A program made the translations under genes and the position numbers. A stretch of DNA of 37,149 nt from an uncultured Spirochaeta sp. (GTDB taxonomy: Bacteria > Spirochaetota > Spirochaetia > DTKZ01), in the NCBI GenBank assembly GCA_937140905.1, contig CAKZQO010000104.1, positions 1 through 37,149 of the forward strand. The letters run 5' to 3'. Below the pieces are notes generated by a model. The model made no database searches. It had not been told where the DNA came from and saw only the letters and a list, made by a program, of their open reading frames with translations. This document shows, one piece after another, positions 1-8,152 of this stretch (positions are counted from its first letter, which is position 1; the number at the start of each line of letters is the position of its first letter).

Positions 1-1
1 C

Positions 2-370
2 CCCACCTCCAGTAAGGAGGTACTGTTCTCCGTTGAGATCCGCGTACAAGCAGGGATCAATCTTCAACAACCCTTCACGGTAAAAAGAGACATCCGAAAT
101 CCAAAAAAAATTCACATCGCCCTACCGCCTGCCAAGATCCTCTTTGTGGATGTGGACGAAGCCTCGATTCAACAATACTTTGTCGTGGAACAGGGCAGCC
201 GAATCCATCGAATGGACTACTCTAGGGAACTGGAATCCGCCAAACAACGGATTCTTCAGGATGCCAACAAGCGGGGAATCCTACTAGAGGCGGAACAACA
301 GGCTCGGAACTTGATCAAAGGGATCTTGTTAACCGCCGGCTTCGAAGAGGTGGAATGGGATAACCCATGA
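2..370 (+). CDS. DUF4230 family protein, 5' end missing
   Basis: The reading frame is open from base 2, so this is the C-terminal part (about 122 residues) of a gene that begins outside the window. The visible part has the pattern of DUF4230 proteins: a beta-rich segment with an alternating 'I-LP-AKIL-VDVDE' stretch, then a helix rich in A, E and Q (ESAKQRILQDANKRGILLEAEQ) and a final 'LL-AGFEEVE' strand. The function of DUF4230 is unknown to me; members usually carry one N-terminal membrane anchor, which would lie upstream here. It shares its stop with the start of the next gene (ATGA at 367-370), and that neighbour has the same domain, so the two look like a duplicated, translationally coupled pair. 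Family assignment is from remembered sequence pattern. Confidence 0.7.
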   Translation, partial: PTSSKEVLFSVEIRVQAGINLQQPFTVKRDIRNPKKIHIALPPAKILFVDVDEASIQQYFVVEQGSRIHRMDYSRELESAKQRILQDANKRGILLEAEQQARNLIKGILLTAGFEEVEWDNP

Positions 371-1068
371 AGATAAGAACTGTCATAATTGTTTTTGCCG
401 TCTCCTGTGCCATTTTGGTAGCCCTGCTCGTCGTAGAGAGGAACCTATTCCCCGTGTTTAGTTCCACGAAACGAACTACCGCTTCTCAAGCGATTTGGGA
501 ACAAATGCGTACGCTGAAAAGCTTACAGACTGTCCGCTACATCCAGAAAGTAGTATTCCCGTACGACTACTTGGATCCGGAACTAGACTTCGATGTGATC
601 CTTACCACCCTGCGAAGGGGAAAAGGTTCCGTGAATACCCTTTTAAGCCCCCGAGAACGAGACTACCTGGAGGCCCGAGACCTTGCAGAAAGGATCGGAC
701 TCAAGTTCACGGGGAGGAAACGGGAGTTCGTGGTGGTCACCGCCCAGATCTTGGTAGGAATCGATCTGGAAAATTTAAAGATCTTACCACGGTCGGAGAA
801 ATCCATCCTAGCGATCCTTCCTCCCCCTAGAATCGCGGATCTCGCTATCGAAGATCCGAACCCTGCTACCTACCCCTACCCAGACATCCCCCTTTCTCCT
901 TCCCATTGGAAACTGGTGGCAGGCCTGGTGGAACGGAAGCTCCGGGAACGCCCTCTGGAGTCATCGATCCTTGCTTCGGCTCGCACCCAAGCTTCTCGTT
1001 TCCTAACCACCTTCTTCCAGCAGGCAGGGTTTACCGAAATTGAAATCAAGGGGGCTCTTGACGGTTGA
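367..1068 (+). CDS. DUF4230 family membrane-anchored protein
   Basis: A 233-residue protein with one N-terminal hydrophobic segment (residues 5-22, IRTVIIVFAVSCAILVAL) and no lipobox, so probably a signal-anchored protein facing the periplasm. The body has the same layout as the preceding gene: 'IGLKFTGRKREFVVVTAQILVGIDLENL' followed by 'ILPPPRI', and at the C-terminus an A/R-rich helix ending in 'FFQQAGFTEIEIKG', matching the 'LLTAGFEEVE' end of its neighbour. The start overlaps the upstream stop as ATGA, which indicates coupled translation. The pair is therefore two paralogous DUF4230 proteins in one transcript. Function is not known; an envelope role is a guess based on the anchor. Confidence 0.72.
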   Translation: MKIRTVIIVFAVSCAILVALLVVERNLFPVFSSTKRTTASQAIWEQMRTLKSLQTVRYIQKVVFPYDYLDPELDFDVILTTLRRGKGSVNTLLSPRERDYLEARDLAERIGLKFTGRKREFVVVTAQILVGIDLENLKILPRSEKSILAILPPPRIADLAIEDPNPATYPYPDIPLSPSHWKLVAGLVERKLRERPLESSILASARTQASRFLTTFFQQAGFTEIEIKGALDG

Positions 1069-1086
1069 GAATATAAGTATTAAATT
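1058..1086 (+). promoter_or_regulatory. Predicted promoter of trxA
   Basis: TTGACG at 1058-1063 and TAAATT at 1081-1086 are separated by 17 bp, at the very end of the upstream DUF4230 gene and its AT-rich trailer. An overlapping alternative is TTGAGA (1065-1070) with TATATG (1088-1093), also 17 bp apart. Either gives a short leader that contains the AAGGAAGGA ribosome-binding site just before the ATG at 1119. Confidence 0.5.
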
Positions 1087-1118
1087 ATATATGAAAATAT
1101 ATATAAAGGAAGGACGAA

Positions 1119-1475
1119 ATGGTAGAGCATTTGACGAAAGAAACATTCTTACAAAAAGTATTCGATTACGAACACAACAAGGAATGGAAGTATCAGGGAG
1201 ATCTTCCCAGTATTATCGACTTCTATGCCGATTGGTGTGGCCCCTGTAAAATGGTAGCCCCTGTTCTGGAAGAGATCGCAAAGGAGTACGAAGGAAAGCT
1301 GAACGTGTACAAAGTAGACACGGACGCAGAACCTGAGTTAGCCCAAGCCTTTGGGATCGTTAGCATTCCGACTCTTATCTTCGCGCCTGTGGATGGGGAA
1401 CCAAGGATGGCCCAGGGAGCTCTTCCCAAAGAAATCTTGAAGAACGTTGTGAAAGACATACTAAAAGTAGCTTAA
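1119..1475 (+). CDS. trxA: Thioredoxin
   Basis: A 118-residue cytoplasmic thioredoxin, a disulfide reductant that would be recycled by thioredoxin reductase (not in the window). The active site is W39-C40-G41-P42-C43, preceded by the usual FYADW strand; the cis-proline is P84 in VSIPT, and the conserved 'VDTDAEPELAQAFGIVSIPTL' segment follows. The length is slightly above the usual 105-110 residues because of about ten extra N-terminal residues. The start at 1119 is supported by AAGGAAGGA a few bases upstream. The gene has its own likely promoter and is followed by a clear intrinsic terminator, so it can be a single-gene transcript. Confidence 0.95.
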   Translation: MVEHLTKETFLQKVFDYEHNKEWKYQGDLPSIIDFYADWCGPCKMVAPVLEEIAKEYEGKLNVYKVDTDAEPELAQAFGIVSIPTLIFAPVDGEPRMAQGALPKEILKNVVKDILKVA

Positions 1476-1493
1476 CGGTTTATTTGAGTGGAA

Positions 1494-1527
1494 AGGCCCC
1501 GTTTCGGTAAGGAAGCGGGGCCTTTTT
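1494..1527 (+). terminator. Intrinsic terminator after trxA
   Basis: A 12-bp stem (1494-1505 with 1512-1523, one G-T wobble) made mainly of AGGCCCCG and CGGGGCCT, a 6-nt loop, and a run of five T to 1527. It sits 18 bp after the trxA stop. The region from 1528 to 1612 up to the convergent aminopeptidase shows nothing further that I recognise. Confidence 0.9.
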
Positions 1528-1612
1528 ATTGCCATCTTCCGTTTTTAGTAACCCCCTATCATTCTTATGTTTATGTGATAGTGGGTTTCAACAGTTCCGC
1601 CTAGGGAGGGTT

Positions 1613-2761
1613 CTACTCCCAAGGGAAACGTCCTTCTTTCATTACAGGTTCCCAGGTTCCGTTGTGGGTCTTCGCATAGATGGTCGGTTTACTAACCAAC
1701 CCATCCAGATGAATCAAAGAAGGAGCATCCTCATCGTAGTTGGATCCAATGGCGAAGTGACAGGTTCCGTATACTTTCTCATCTTCCAGCATGTTCCCCG
1801 TTATCCGAGCCTGCCGATTCACCCCAATCCCTAGTTCTCCCAAATGACGGGCGTTCTTCGCGTACCGTTCCCCTTCGTCCTTTTTTAGGTTTCCCTCCGC
1901 TTCGTATCTTCGCGCTCGAATAGAGGCCTCGTTCAAGGTTTGTTCCAGAGCTTTAGCCTCTTCACCTCCTTCTATGGAGACAACGAATCCCTTTTCCAAG
2001 GTAACTCGGATGGGTGTGTTGATCCGGATCACTCCACCCGCTAACGCGATGCTACCGTCGAACACGATAGTACCTTCAGCAGAACCCACCACAGGTGAAA
2101 TGAAAGTTTCTCCCGCGGGCAGGTTTCCCCCTGTGCCTGGTCGCGAGAAGTCACCGTCGTCCGTAAAAGAACTTCTTCCTTTCGTGTCGATCCGAACCTT
2201 CGTTCCCTTTGGATTCTCTATTTCCAGGGAAACGGATTGATCCAGTAGGTTTTTTAAGGTTTCACAATCCTGTTTCATCCGTTGGTAGTCTACCGGCACA
2301 GTCCGAATGAAACAGTCCACCGTGATCCCGGGACTCCAAAAACTCCGTATCTTTTTCACTCCATGGAGTAGATAGTGGAGAGTGCTGTCGTAGGATTTTC
2401 CATCTATCAGGTAGGGTTCCTTGATAGCCCGCCTGTCCTTTCCCATCTTCTCTGCGCTTAGGGAAATCACCACATTTGGTTCTGTTGCGATAGCGGCAGT
2501 GACTTCATCTTCACAGAAATCGAACTGAGTCTTTCTCGGTTGGAACAGTAGCACGGGAACCGCTCCAACCTCCCGTACCGCATCATGCACGGCAAAGGCT
2601 ATGGTGGCTACCTCCCGCACAGGATTGGTAACGATCAATACTCGTTCGCCTTCCCGAACCTTGAGGGATTCGATTACCGCTACGCGTGCCGCGTGCTCTA
2701 ATCTTTGTTCCCGGAATAGAAATTCACCAAACCCTTGATCGAACTGTTTCTCCATGCTCAT
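1613..2761 (-). CDS. M29-family metallo-aminopeptidase
   Basis: A 382-residue cytoplasmic metallopeptidase of family M29 (AmpS/AmpT/aminopeptidase II, 'thermophilic metalloprotease'). The N-terminal half has the family's nucleotide-fold-like repeats (ERVLIVTNPV, VGAVPVLLF); the C-terminal half carries the expected metal ligands in order: E218 (PAGE), E309 (GELGIG), H335 (GTCHFAIGS), H351 and D353 (IHLDG). Full family length. The ATG at 2761 gives MSMEKQ; no Shine-Dalgarno site precedes it, but a near-consensus promoter ends 6 nt upstream, so the mRNA is probably leaderless. A second ATG two codons on would be an alternative. It converges on trxA and is divergent from leuS. Confidence 0.88.
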   Translation of the reverse strand: MSMEKQFDQGFGEFLFREQRLEHAARVAVIESLKVREGERVLIVTNPVREVATIAFAVHDAVREVGAVPVLLFQPRKTQFDFCEDEVTAAIATEPNVVISLSAEKMGKDRRAIKEPYLIDGKSYDSTLHYLLHGVKKIRSFWSPGITVDCFIRTVPVDYQRMKQDCETLKNLLDQSVSLEIENPKGTKVRIDTKGRSSFTDDGDFSRPGTGGNLPAGETFISPVVGSAEGTIVFDGSIALAGGVIRINTPIRVTLEKGFVVSIEGGEEAKALEQTLNEASIRARRYEAEGNLKKDEGERYAKNARHLGELGIGVNRQARITGNMLEDEKVYGTCHFAIGSNYDEDAPSLIHLDGLVSKPTIYAKTHNGTWEPVMKEGRFPWE

Positions 2762-2767
2762 GGGCCG

Positions 2768-2796
2768 ATTATAGAGAACCGATCCTGAGGGAACAA
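2768..2796 (-). promoter_or_regulatory. Promoter abutting the aminopeptidase start (leaderless)
   Basis: On the minus strand TTGTTC (2791-2796), 17 bp, then a perfect TATAAT (2768-2773). Only 6 nt separate the -10 from the ATG at 2761, so transcription starting about 7 nt after the -10 would begin at the start codon itself. Confidence 0.75.
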
Positions 2797-2862
2797 GAGG
2801 AGTGCCTTAGGAGTCCCGTTCTAATACTTTCTGCTTTAAGCGTGAGCCCCAATTTTTAGATC

Positions 2863-2880
2863 GATTCAATCATTTGAATC
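2863..2880. promoter_or_regulatory. Operator-like dyad upstream of the small RNA
   Basis: GATTCAA-TCAT-TTGAATC is a perfect inverted repeat with 7-bp arms and a 4-nt spacer. It ends 6 bp before the TTGACA at 2887, the usual position of an activator or repressor site. The cognate regulator is unknown. Confidence 0.5.
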
Positions 2881-2886
2881 TGATAC

Positions 2887-2915
2887 TTGACAATATTTTC
2901 GAAAATCTGTAAAAA
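2887..2915 (+). promoter_or_regulatory. Predicted promoter of the twin-hairpin RNA
   Basis: A perfect TTGACA (2887-2892), 17 bp, TAAAAA (2910-2915, 4 of 6 matches). The spacer contains the 12-bp perfect palindrome ATTTTCGAAAAT at 2895-2906, which is placed like a repressor operator. Transcription would begin near 2922. The -10 is the weak point, so the exact 5' end is uncertain. Confidence 0.5.
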
Positions 2916-2921
2916 ATGGAT

Positions 2922-3108
2922 GATTTTCCCTGTAACTAGGGATGTAAAACGTTGTTCTTACATATAGAAAAGATATTCATTTCGAGTTGGAAATAGCGCT
3001 TTCCAGGTTTTCACCTCCTTTCCTGGAAGCCTTCAGATGATGTGAATCATCGCATTCCTGTACGTTGCCCTTCAGGTTTCTACCTCCTTTCCTGAAGGGC
3101 TTTTTTTT
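2922..3108 (+). ncRNA. Putative small RNA with twin anti-Shine-Dalgarno hairpin loops
   Basis: This gene-free stretch between the aminopeptidase and leuS encodes an apparent structured RNA of about 187 nt. It has an ATGTAA/TTACAT dyad (2942-2963) and hairpin 1 (2998-3030: nine pairs, one bulge). A small 6-bp stem capped by GTGA, a GNRA-type tetraloop, follows at 3036-3051. Hairpin 2 (3067-3100: ten perfect pairs) ends in eight T. The two large hairpins have loops of exactly 14 nt that differ at only two positions, and both contain ACCTCCTTT; loop 1 matches the 3' end of 16S rRNA (UCACCUCCUUUC in most bacteria) over 12 nt. The loops could therefore pair with ribosome-binding sites. No leucine-rich leader peptide or T-box element is present, and leuS has its own promoter downstream, so I favour an independent trans-acting RNA over an attenuator. 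The family is unknown to me. Confidence 0.65.
3067..3108 (+). terminator. Intrinsic terminator forming the 3' hairpin of the small RNA
   Basis: GCCCTTCAGG (3067-3076) pairs perfectly with CCTGAAGGGC (3091-3100) around a 14-nt loop, followed by eight T (3101-3108). It lies upstream of the leuS promoter on the same strand. Confidence 0.92.
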
Positions 3109-3149
3109 GCTTCAATCCCCGCAAGCCCACAAGCTTGAGGGTACTAAGC

Positions 3150-3178
3150 TTGCTATTAACATCCCTTTTAGATATCAT
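3150..3178 (+). promoter_or_regulatory. leuS promoter abutting the start codon (leaderless)
   Basis: TTGCTA (3150-3155), 17 bp, TATCAT (3173-3178, 5 of 6 matches). The -10 ends 8 nt before the leuS ATG and there is no SD sequence. Two AAGCTT-centred palindromes, CAAGCTTG at 3130-3137 and AAGCTTG at 3146-3152, flank and overlap the -35 and could be an operator. Confidence 0.7.
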
Positions 3179-3186
3179 ACCTACCT

Positions 3187-5601
3187 ATGAGCAAATACCC
3201 TTTTACTGAAATCGAACGTAAATGGCAAACGTACTGGGAAACCCACAAGACGTTTCGTACGGTGGAGGATCCCAGCATACCCAAAGAAAAACGTCGGTAT
3301 GTTCTAGATATGTTCCCCTACCCTTCCGCCGCAGGGCTCCATGTTGGTCACCCAGAAGGGTATACAGCCACCGATATTTACTGTCGCTTCCTAAGGATGA
3401 AAGGCTACCATGTTCTGCATCCCATGGGATTCGATTCCTTTGGGCTTCCTGCAGAGAACTATGCTATTAAAACAGGAACCCATCCGAAAACGACCACGGA
3501 AAAGAACATCGCCCGGTTCCGACAACAGATCAAGGCCTTGGGATTTTCGTACGATTGGGATCGGGAGATTTCCACTCACCAGCCGGAATACTACAAATGG
3601 ACCCAATGGATCTTCCTGAAACTGTTCGAACAGGGGCTGGCATACGAAGCGGAAGTTCCCATCAACTGGTGTCCCTCTTGTAAAACCGGACTTGCAAACG
3701 AGGAAGTGAAAGATGGGGGGTGCGACCGATGCGGAACCCCTGTGGTGCGCAAGGACATTCGGCAGTGGATGCTCCGGATCACCAAGTACGCGGAGCGGTT
3801 ATTGAAAGATCTGGATCTCTTGGATTGGCCCGAATCCATCAAGCTGATGCAGCGGAACTGGATCGGCCGTAGCGAGGGAGCTAACGTTCATTTTCCCCTG
3901 GAAAAAGGAGAAGGCACCATCGAAGTGTACACCACCCGACCGGATACCCTCTTTGGCGCTACCTACATGGTTCTGGCACCCGAGCATCCCCTGGTAGACC
4001 GGATCACCACTCCAGAGCAGAAAAAGGCTGTGGAGGAATACAAGGAAAGTGCTCGACGGAAGTCGGACCTGGAGAGAACCGATCTCGCCAAGGAGAAAAC
4101 CGGCGTATTCACCGGAGCTTACGCGATAAATCCGGTAAATAATGAAAGAATCCCTGTTTGGATTTCGGACTACATCCTGATTTCCTATGGGACAGGGGCC
4201 ATCATGGCGGTTCCGGCTCACGACGAACGGGACTGGGACTTTGCCAAGAAGTACAACCTGCCTATCGTGCAAGTGGTGTCGAAGGATGGTACCCTATACC
4301 CCATGGATCACGCGGAAACCGAGGATGGTATCGCTGTCAACTCAGGCCCCTTCAACGGCCTGCCTACCGCCGAATTTAAGAAGCGAATCATTCAGTGGCT
4401 GGAAGAACGAGGCTTGGGGAAACGGGCGGTGAACTATAAGCTTCGCGATTGGGTCTTCTCCCGGCAGCGGTACTGGGGAGAACCCATACCCCTCGTTCAT
4501 TGCCCTGCCTGCGGGATCGTACCCCTACCGTACGATCAACTACCCCTTCTCCTCCCCGAGGTAGAAAGCTACGCTCCCACAGGAACGGGGGAATCTCCTC
4601 TTGCGGCAATCACCCACTGGGTTCACACCTCCTGTCCCAAGTGCGGGGGCAAGGCAAAGAGGGAAACCAACACGATGCCCCAATGGGCGGGTTCCTGCTG
4701 GTACTACCTGCGGTACCTGGATCCCCACAATACGAAGGAACTCGCTGCTAAGGACAAGATCGAATACTGGATGCCCGTAGACTTGTACGTAGGGGGGGCC
4801 GAGCACGCCGTGTTACACCTCCTGTACGCCCGGTTCTGGCATAAGGTCCTGTATGATATTGGAGTGGTGAACACTCCCGAACCTTTCATGCGCCTGGTGA
4901 ACCAGGGAATGATTCTGGGCGAGGACGGACAGAAGATGTCCAAGTCCTTGGGGAACGTGATCAACCCCGATGATATCGTTCGAGAGTATGGGGCAGACTC
5001 GATGCGGGTGTACGAGATGTTCATGGGACCCCTCCAGGTAACCAAACCCTGGTCTACCAATGGGCTCATCGGGGTGCATCGGTTCCTCGACCGGATCTGG
5101 CGTTTATCGGAACGAACCCTCACGAACGAACCCCTTCCCCGGGAACTGGAGCGCCTTCTCCATAAAACAATCCGCAAAGTGGCGTTAGACACGGAAAAAT
5201 TGGAGTTCAATACCGCCATCTCGCAGATGATGATCTTCGTGAATGAACTATTCAAACTGGAAACCCTTCCCCGTAAAGCGTGGGAACCCTTCGTACTCCT
5301 CCTCTCCCCCTACGCTCCCCACTTGGCAGAGGAGCTGTGGGAAAAGCTCGGAAACCCGCCTTCGATCTCGAAGGTCCCCTTCCCTAAATGGAACGAAGAA
5401 CTCGCGAAGGACGAGGAAGTAACGATCGTGATCCAAGTGAATGGGAAAGTACGGGCAAAGGTCCAAGCCAATGCGGGCCTTTCCGAGGAAGAGCTGAAAG
5501 ATCTTGCCTTAAATCAACAGAGGATCCAGGATCTGGTAAACGGGAAGACTCCTAAAAAGATCATCACGGTTCCGGATAAGCTGGTGAACATCGTACTCTG
5601 A
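3187..5601 (+). CDS. leuS: Leucyl-tRNA synthetase
   Basis: An 804-residue class Ia synthetase that charges tRNA-Leu in the cytoplasm, of normal bacterial length. H52-V-G-H55 is the HIGH motif and K583-M-S-K-S587 the KMSKS loop. Cysteine pairs typical of the zinc modules are seen at CPSC...CDRC (about 158-182) and CPAC...CPKC. The CP1 editing domain is present with '[22 protein letters not shown]'. The C-terminal '[12 protein letters not shown]' tail is intact. The start is the ATG at 3187; no SD precedes it, and a promoter ends 8 nt upstream, which suggests a leaderless transcript. The next gene starts 4 bp after the stop, so the two are probably co-transcribed. Confidence 0.97.
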   Translation: MSKYPFTEIERKWQTYWETHKTFRTVEDPSIPKEKRRYVLDMFPYPSAAGLHVGHPEGYTATDIYCRFLRMKGYHVLHPMGFDSFGLPAENYAIKTGTHPKTTTEKNIARFRQQIKALGFSYDWDREISTHQPEYYKWTQWIFLKLFEQGLAYEAEVPINWCPSCKTGLANEEVKDGGCDRCGTPVVRKDIRQWMLRITKYAERLLKDLDLLDWPESIKLMQRNWIGRSEGANVHFPLEKGEGTIEVYTTRPDTLFGATYMVLAPEHPLVDRITTPEQKKAVEEYKESARRKSDLERTDLAKEKTGVFTGAYAINPVNNERIPVWISDYILISYGTGAIMAVPAHDERDWDFAKKYNLPIVQVVSKDGTLYPMDHAETEDGIAVNSGPFNGLPTAEFKKRIIQWLEERGLGKRAVNYKLRDWVFSRQRYWGEPIPLVHCPACGIVPLPYDQLPLLLPEVESYAPTGTGESPLAAITHWVHTSCPKCGGKAKRETNTMPQWAGSCWYYLRYLDPHNTKELAAKDKIEYWMPVDLYVGGAEHAVLHLLYARFWHKVLYDIGVVNTPEPFMRLVNQGMILGEDGQKMSKSLGNVINPDDIVREYGADSMRVYEMFMGPLQVTKPWSTNGLIGVHRFLDRIWRLSERTLTNEPLPRELERLLHKTIRKVALDTEKLEFNTAISQMMIFVNELFKLETLPRKAWEPFVLLLSPYAPHLAEELWEKLGNPPSISKVPFPKWNEELAKDEEVTIVIQVNGKVRAKVQANAGLSEEELKDLALNQQRIQDLVNGKTPKKIITVPDKLVNIVL

Positions 5602-5605
5602 ACCT

Positions 5606-6766
5606 ATGAAACCAGAGCAGCCGAACCCTTTCGCGATCCGTCGGCAGCGGGTAGCAAGGAAAATGCAAGAGCAAGGGGTATCGATCCTTCTACTCGAAGA
5701 TGCCGAGCACTTAAGGGATCCTTCGGTACGCTACCTTTCCGGGCATCCGCAGGACGCCCTTCTGTTCCTCCGCTCCGATGGTCATTCCCTTCTCGTCCCC
5801 TGGGATGTACCTGTGGCCAACTTACATGCTCAAGTAGAGGAGATCCTTCCATACAACCAGTTCGATCGCCAACTTCCTCAGGCCGTCGTTGGAGTACTGA
5901 AACACTGGGGAATCAATCCATCCGAATCCTTCAACATGGAACTAGGGGGACAGGAACCCTACGTGACAGTAGTGGAACTGGAACAGAGCTTGAAAAAAGA
6001 GTTTCCCAACGGGGATCTTATCTGCCGGAAAGAAGGCGTATCTTCGTACATTGAGGAGTGTAGGCAAATCAAAAGCGAGGAAGAACTAACCTTCTTGGAA
6101 AAAGCAGCTGGGATTACCAACGAGGTTTTGCATTCCTTGGAGAAGCTACTCTCCGAAGAACGCCCCATACCCGAAACTGAAGTAGCCCTCTTCATCGAGA
6201 TAGAGGCTCGAAAGCGAGGGGCTGAGGGGACCAGTTTCCAGACGATAGCAGCAGGACCAAATCGAAGTTTCGCCATTCACGCATATCCCACGTTCGGATC
6301 CGGTTTATTTAAAGATCCGGCTACCCCGGGCCTTTCGATCCTCGATTTTGGGATCTTCTACCAGGGGTATACCTCCGATGTAACTCTTACCCTAGCGTGC
6401 GGGACACTTACCGAACGGAGACGCTTTCTGATCGATCTGGTTGAGGAAGGGTACCAGAAAGCCCTTTCCCTCTGTAAGCCAGGGATGGCCAGTTGGGAAA
6501 TCGCCGAAGCGGTACAGGCGGTATTTTCCCGGCATTCCCTCTCCATGCCCCATTCCTTGGGGCATGGGATCGGCCTCGCGGTACACGAACGACCCTTCTT
6601 TCGGTTGAAGAAGAATGGAGGAGCCGTACTTACCCCCGGAATGGTGGTGACCATCGAACCGGGTTTATACGAAGAAGGTACGGGTGGAGTGCGGTTGGAG
6701 AACGATATCCTCATCACCGAAACAGGACATAGAGTTCTCACCGAAGCGAAAATTCTCTACGGTTAA
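5606..6766 (+). CDS. Xaa-Pro aminopeptidase (M24B)
   Basis: A 386-residue cytoplasmic dimetal peptidase that would remove N-terminal residues before proline, or split Xaa-Pro dipeptides. The N-terminal creatinase-like domain (about 1-145) is followed by the pita-bread domain with all five metal ligands: D247 (LDFG), D258 (TSDVTL), H320 (HGIG), E351 (TIEPGLY) and E365 (RLEND). It begins 4 bp after leuS with no clear SD, so it depends on leuS transcription and perhaps on reinitiation. Its stop shares the bases TTAA with the stop of the convergent lipoprotein gene. Aminopeptidase versus prolidase cannot be decided by eye. Confidence 0.9.
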   Translation: MKPEQPNPFAIRRQRVARKMQEQGVSILLLEDAEHLRDPSVRYLSGHPQDALLFLRSDGHSLLVPWDVPVANLHAQVEEILPYNQFDRQLPQAVVGVLKHWGINPSESFNMELGGQEPYVTVVELEQSLKKEFPNGDLICRKEGVSSYIEECRQIKSEEELTFLEKAAGITNEVLHSLEKLLSEERPIPETEVALFIEIEARKRGAEGTSFQTIAAGPNRSFAIHAYPTFGSGLFKDPATPGLSILDFGIFYQGYTSDVTLTLACGTLTERRRFLIDLVEEGYQKALSLCKPGMASWEIAEAVQAVFSRHSLSMPHSLGHGIGLAVHERPFFRLKKNGGAVLTPGMVVTIEPGLYEEGTGGVRLENDILITETGHRVLTEAKILYG

Positions 6767-7575
6767 GGGAAACCAGGAATGCCCACCGAAGCTTCCTCTT
6801 CTGGCTGAAACACATATTCAGTTGCCTCCACCCTCCCACTTTCCGAGAGTTGGATAGTGAGAGAACGATTTTGGCTCCAGTAGTGATGGATCCCCCAAGG
6901 CAACCCCTGAAAAAGGATCGTTCCCTCCTCTCCCACCGTGAAGGGAGGCTCCAGCAAATTTTCACTGAACCAATCACCCTTCGAGAGGGTGAGGGTAATC
7001 GAGAACTTTTTTCTAAGAATGAATCGATCCGCCCGGAAGGACCTTGAAGCCAAGGTTTCCAGCACTTTGGCTCGATTCAACTCCCAGGGATTCGAACCTC
7101 CCCTCTTTCGGGCTTCCTCGAAAAAACGAACACAGTTGAAGTCATCCAAGGGGAATCCTCCTCGGGCAGCCACAAGCAAGGTTTCCGCAGCAAACCCATC
7201 CTCCCACTGGATCAGGAGGGTGCCGGAACAAAAAAAATCGGGATACAATCCTCCGGCAGGATACAGGGAGACTTTGCCAAACTTCGCATGAACGTAAGGG
7301 TATAGAACCAACGGAGTCCGTTTTCCCAGAAAAAGAGAAAGTTCTAGGGTTCCCCTTCCATGGGGGACCGAATGTCTCACCTCTCTGCCGTGTTGCGTGT
7401 AAGCGATCTCAAATCCATCCGCCCACTGTCGGCCCAACCAAGATTGGGGGAATTGAGGCAATGGACATAAAACTGTTTCTTCTTGTCCCACGAAGAACTG
7501 GCAGCCTAGCAAAATCACAAGGCCCAGAAGCATTCCGAGGGAAATCGGAATAAGGAAGAATCGCCCGCCATTCAT
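6763..7575 (-). CDS. Putative lipoprotein of unknown function
   Basis: A 270-residue protein with a lipoprotein signal: basic start (MNGGR), hydrophobic core and lipobox L-L-G-C with C25 as the lipidated residue. The mature part is beta-rich, with several G-LYP/GTLLIQWEDG-type strands and two spaced cysteine-containing stretches, but no domain that I recognise. It lies 19 bp downstream of the DUF4416 gene and is most likely in its operon. The stop overlaps the stop of the convergent M24 peptidase by 4 bp (TTAA). Cell-envelope location is supported by the signal; function is unknown. Confidence 0.75.
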   Translation of the reverse strand: MNGGRFFLIPISLGMLLGLVILLGCQFFVGQEETVLCPLPQFPQSWLGRQWADGFEIAYTQHGREVRHSVPHGRGTLELSLFLGKRTPLVLYPYVHAKFGKVSLYPAGGLYPDFFCSGTLLIQWEDGFAAETLLVAARGGFPLDDFNCVRFFEEARKRGGSNPWELNRAKVLETLASRSFRADRFILRKKFSITLTLSKGDWFSENLLEPPFTVGEEGTILFQGLPWGIHHYWSQNRSLTIQLSESGRVEATEYVFQPEEEASVGIPGFP

Positions 7576-7594
7576 CTATACACAAGAAACAGCC

Positions 7595-8128
7595 TCATCT
7601 ACTGAGTTGCTTCAACTGTTCTTTGTACAGAGCGCGGATCGTTAGAAGAATATCGCGATAGACCCGAGTCGCATAATCAGGGTAGGTCCAGGGCAGGGGT
7701 TGAAAATCCTTTTTCATGTATAAGAGGGTGATTTCTCCCCAGATTCCGTCCCGTAACGGGATCCGATGTCCACTTTCCTTTGTGGTGGCTAGCACGAACC
7801 TAGAAAGAGCCAAAAGCCCCGGGTCAAGGTTTACCCTGCGATTCCCACCCACAGCAAAGGATTCTTCCATCCTGTTGGTTTCGATCTTAATCTGTGACAA
7901 TGTGCTCGGATCCACGAGGGTTTGCACGCTGAAAAAACAGCGCAAAAGGTCCGTTCCCATCTCTTCTTCATAGTACTGGGTGAAATCGAAAGGGATCAGG
8001 GGACTTTGATAGTCTATAGGGCCGAACCTGTTTTCCAAGGCCTTCCGAACCGGAGAAAGAAGATCTTCACTAGAAATGAGCGTGCACACCACTAACTTAT
8101 GAGGAGGGAATACCCCTATCCGTCCCAT
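7595..8128 (-). CDS. DUF4416 family protein
   Basis: A 177-residue soluble protein that matches the DUF4416 pattern throughout: 'KLVVCTLIS', 'FGPIDYQSPLIPFDFTQYYEEEMG', 'LSQIKIETNRMEE', 'RRVNLDPGLLALSRFVLATTKESGHRIPL' and 'LPWTYPDYAT'. These proteins occur in spirochaetes and some deep-branching or sulfate-reducing bacteria; their function is unknown. The start at 8128 leaves 61 bp to the divergent gene at 8190. No convincing SD or promoter could be assigned to this gene. It is followed by a lipoprotein gene in the same direction. Confidence 0.85.
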   Translation of the reverse strand: MGRIGVFPPHKLVVCTLISSEDLLSPVRKALENRFGPIDYQSPLIPFDFTQYYEEEMGTDLLRCFFSVQTLVDPSTLSQIKIETNRMEESFAVGGNRRVNLDPGLLALSRFVLATTKESGHRIPLRDGIWGEITLLYMKKDFQPLPWTYPDYATRVYRDILLTIRALYKEQLKQLSR

Positions 8129-8152
8129 ACCCTATAAAAAGCTCCCTACTGA

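Noticed and set aside
495-830. Frame of 111 codons inside the second DUF4230 gene
   Set aside because: Alternative-frame shadow with no start signal.
1529-1834. Plus-strand frame of 101 codons opposite the aminopeptidase
   Set aside because: Antisense to a well-conserved gene end, no SD, no family-like sequence.
2922-3186. Leucine attenuator or T-box upstream of leuS
   Set aside because: No leader peptide with leucine codons, no T-box core sequence, and leuS has its own promoter after the terminator. The twin CCTCC loops are better explained as an independent RNA.
4704-5255. Antisense frame of 183 codons within leuS
   Set aside because: Shadow produced by codon bias of leuS; no start signal and no recognisable sequence.
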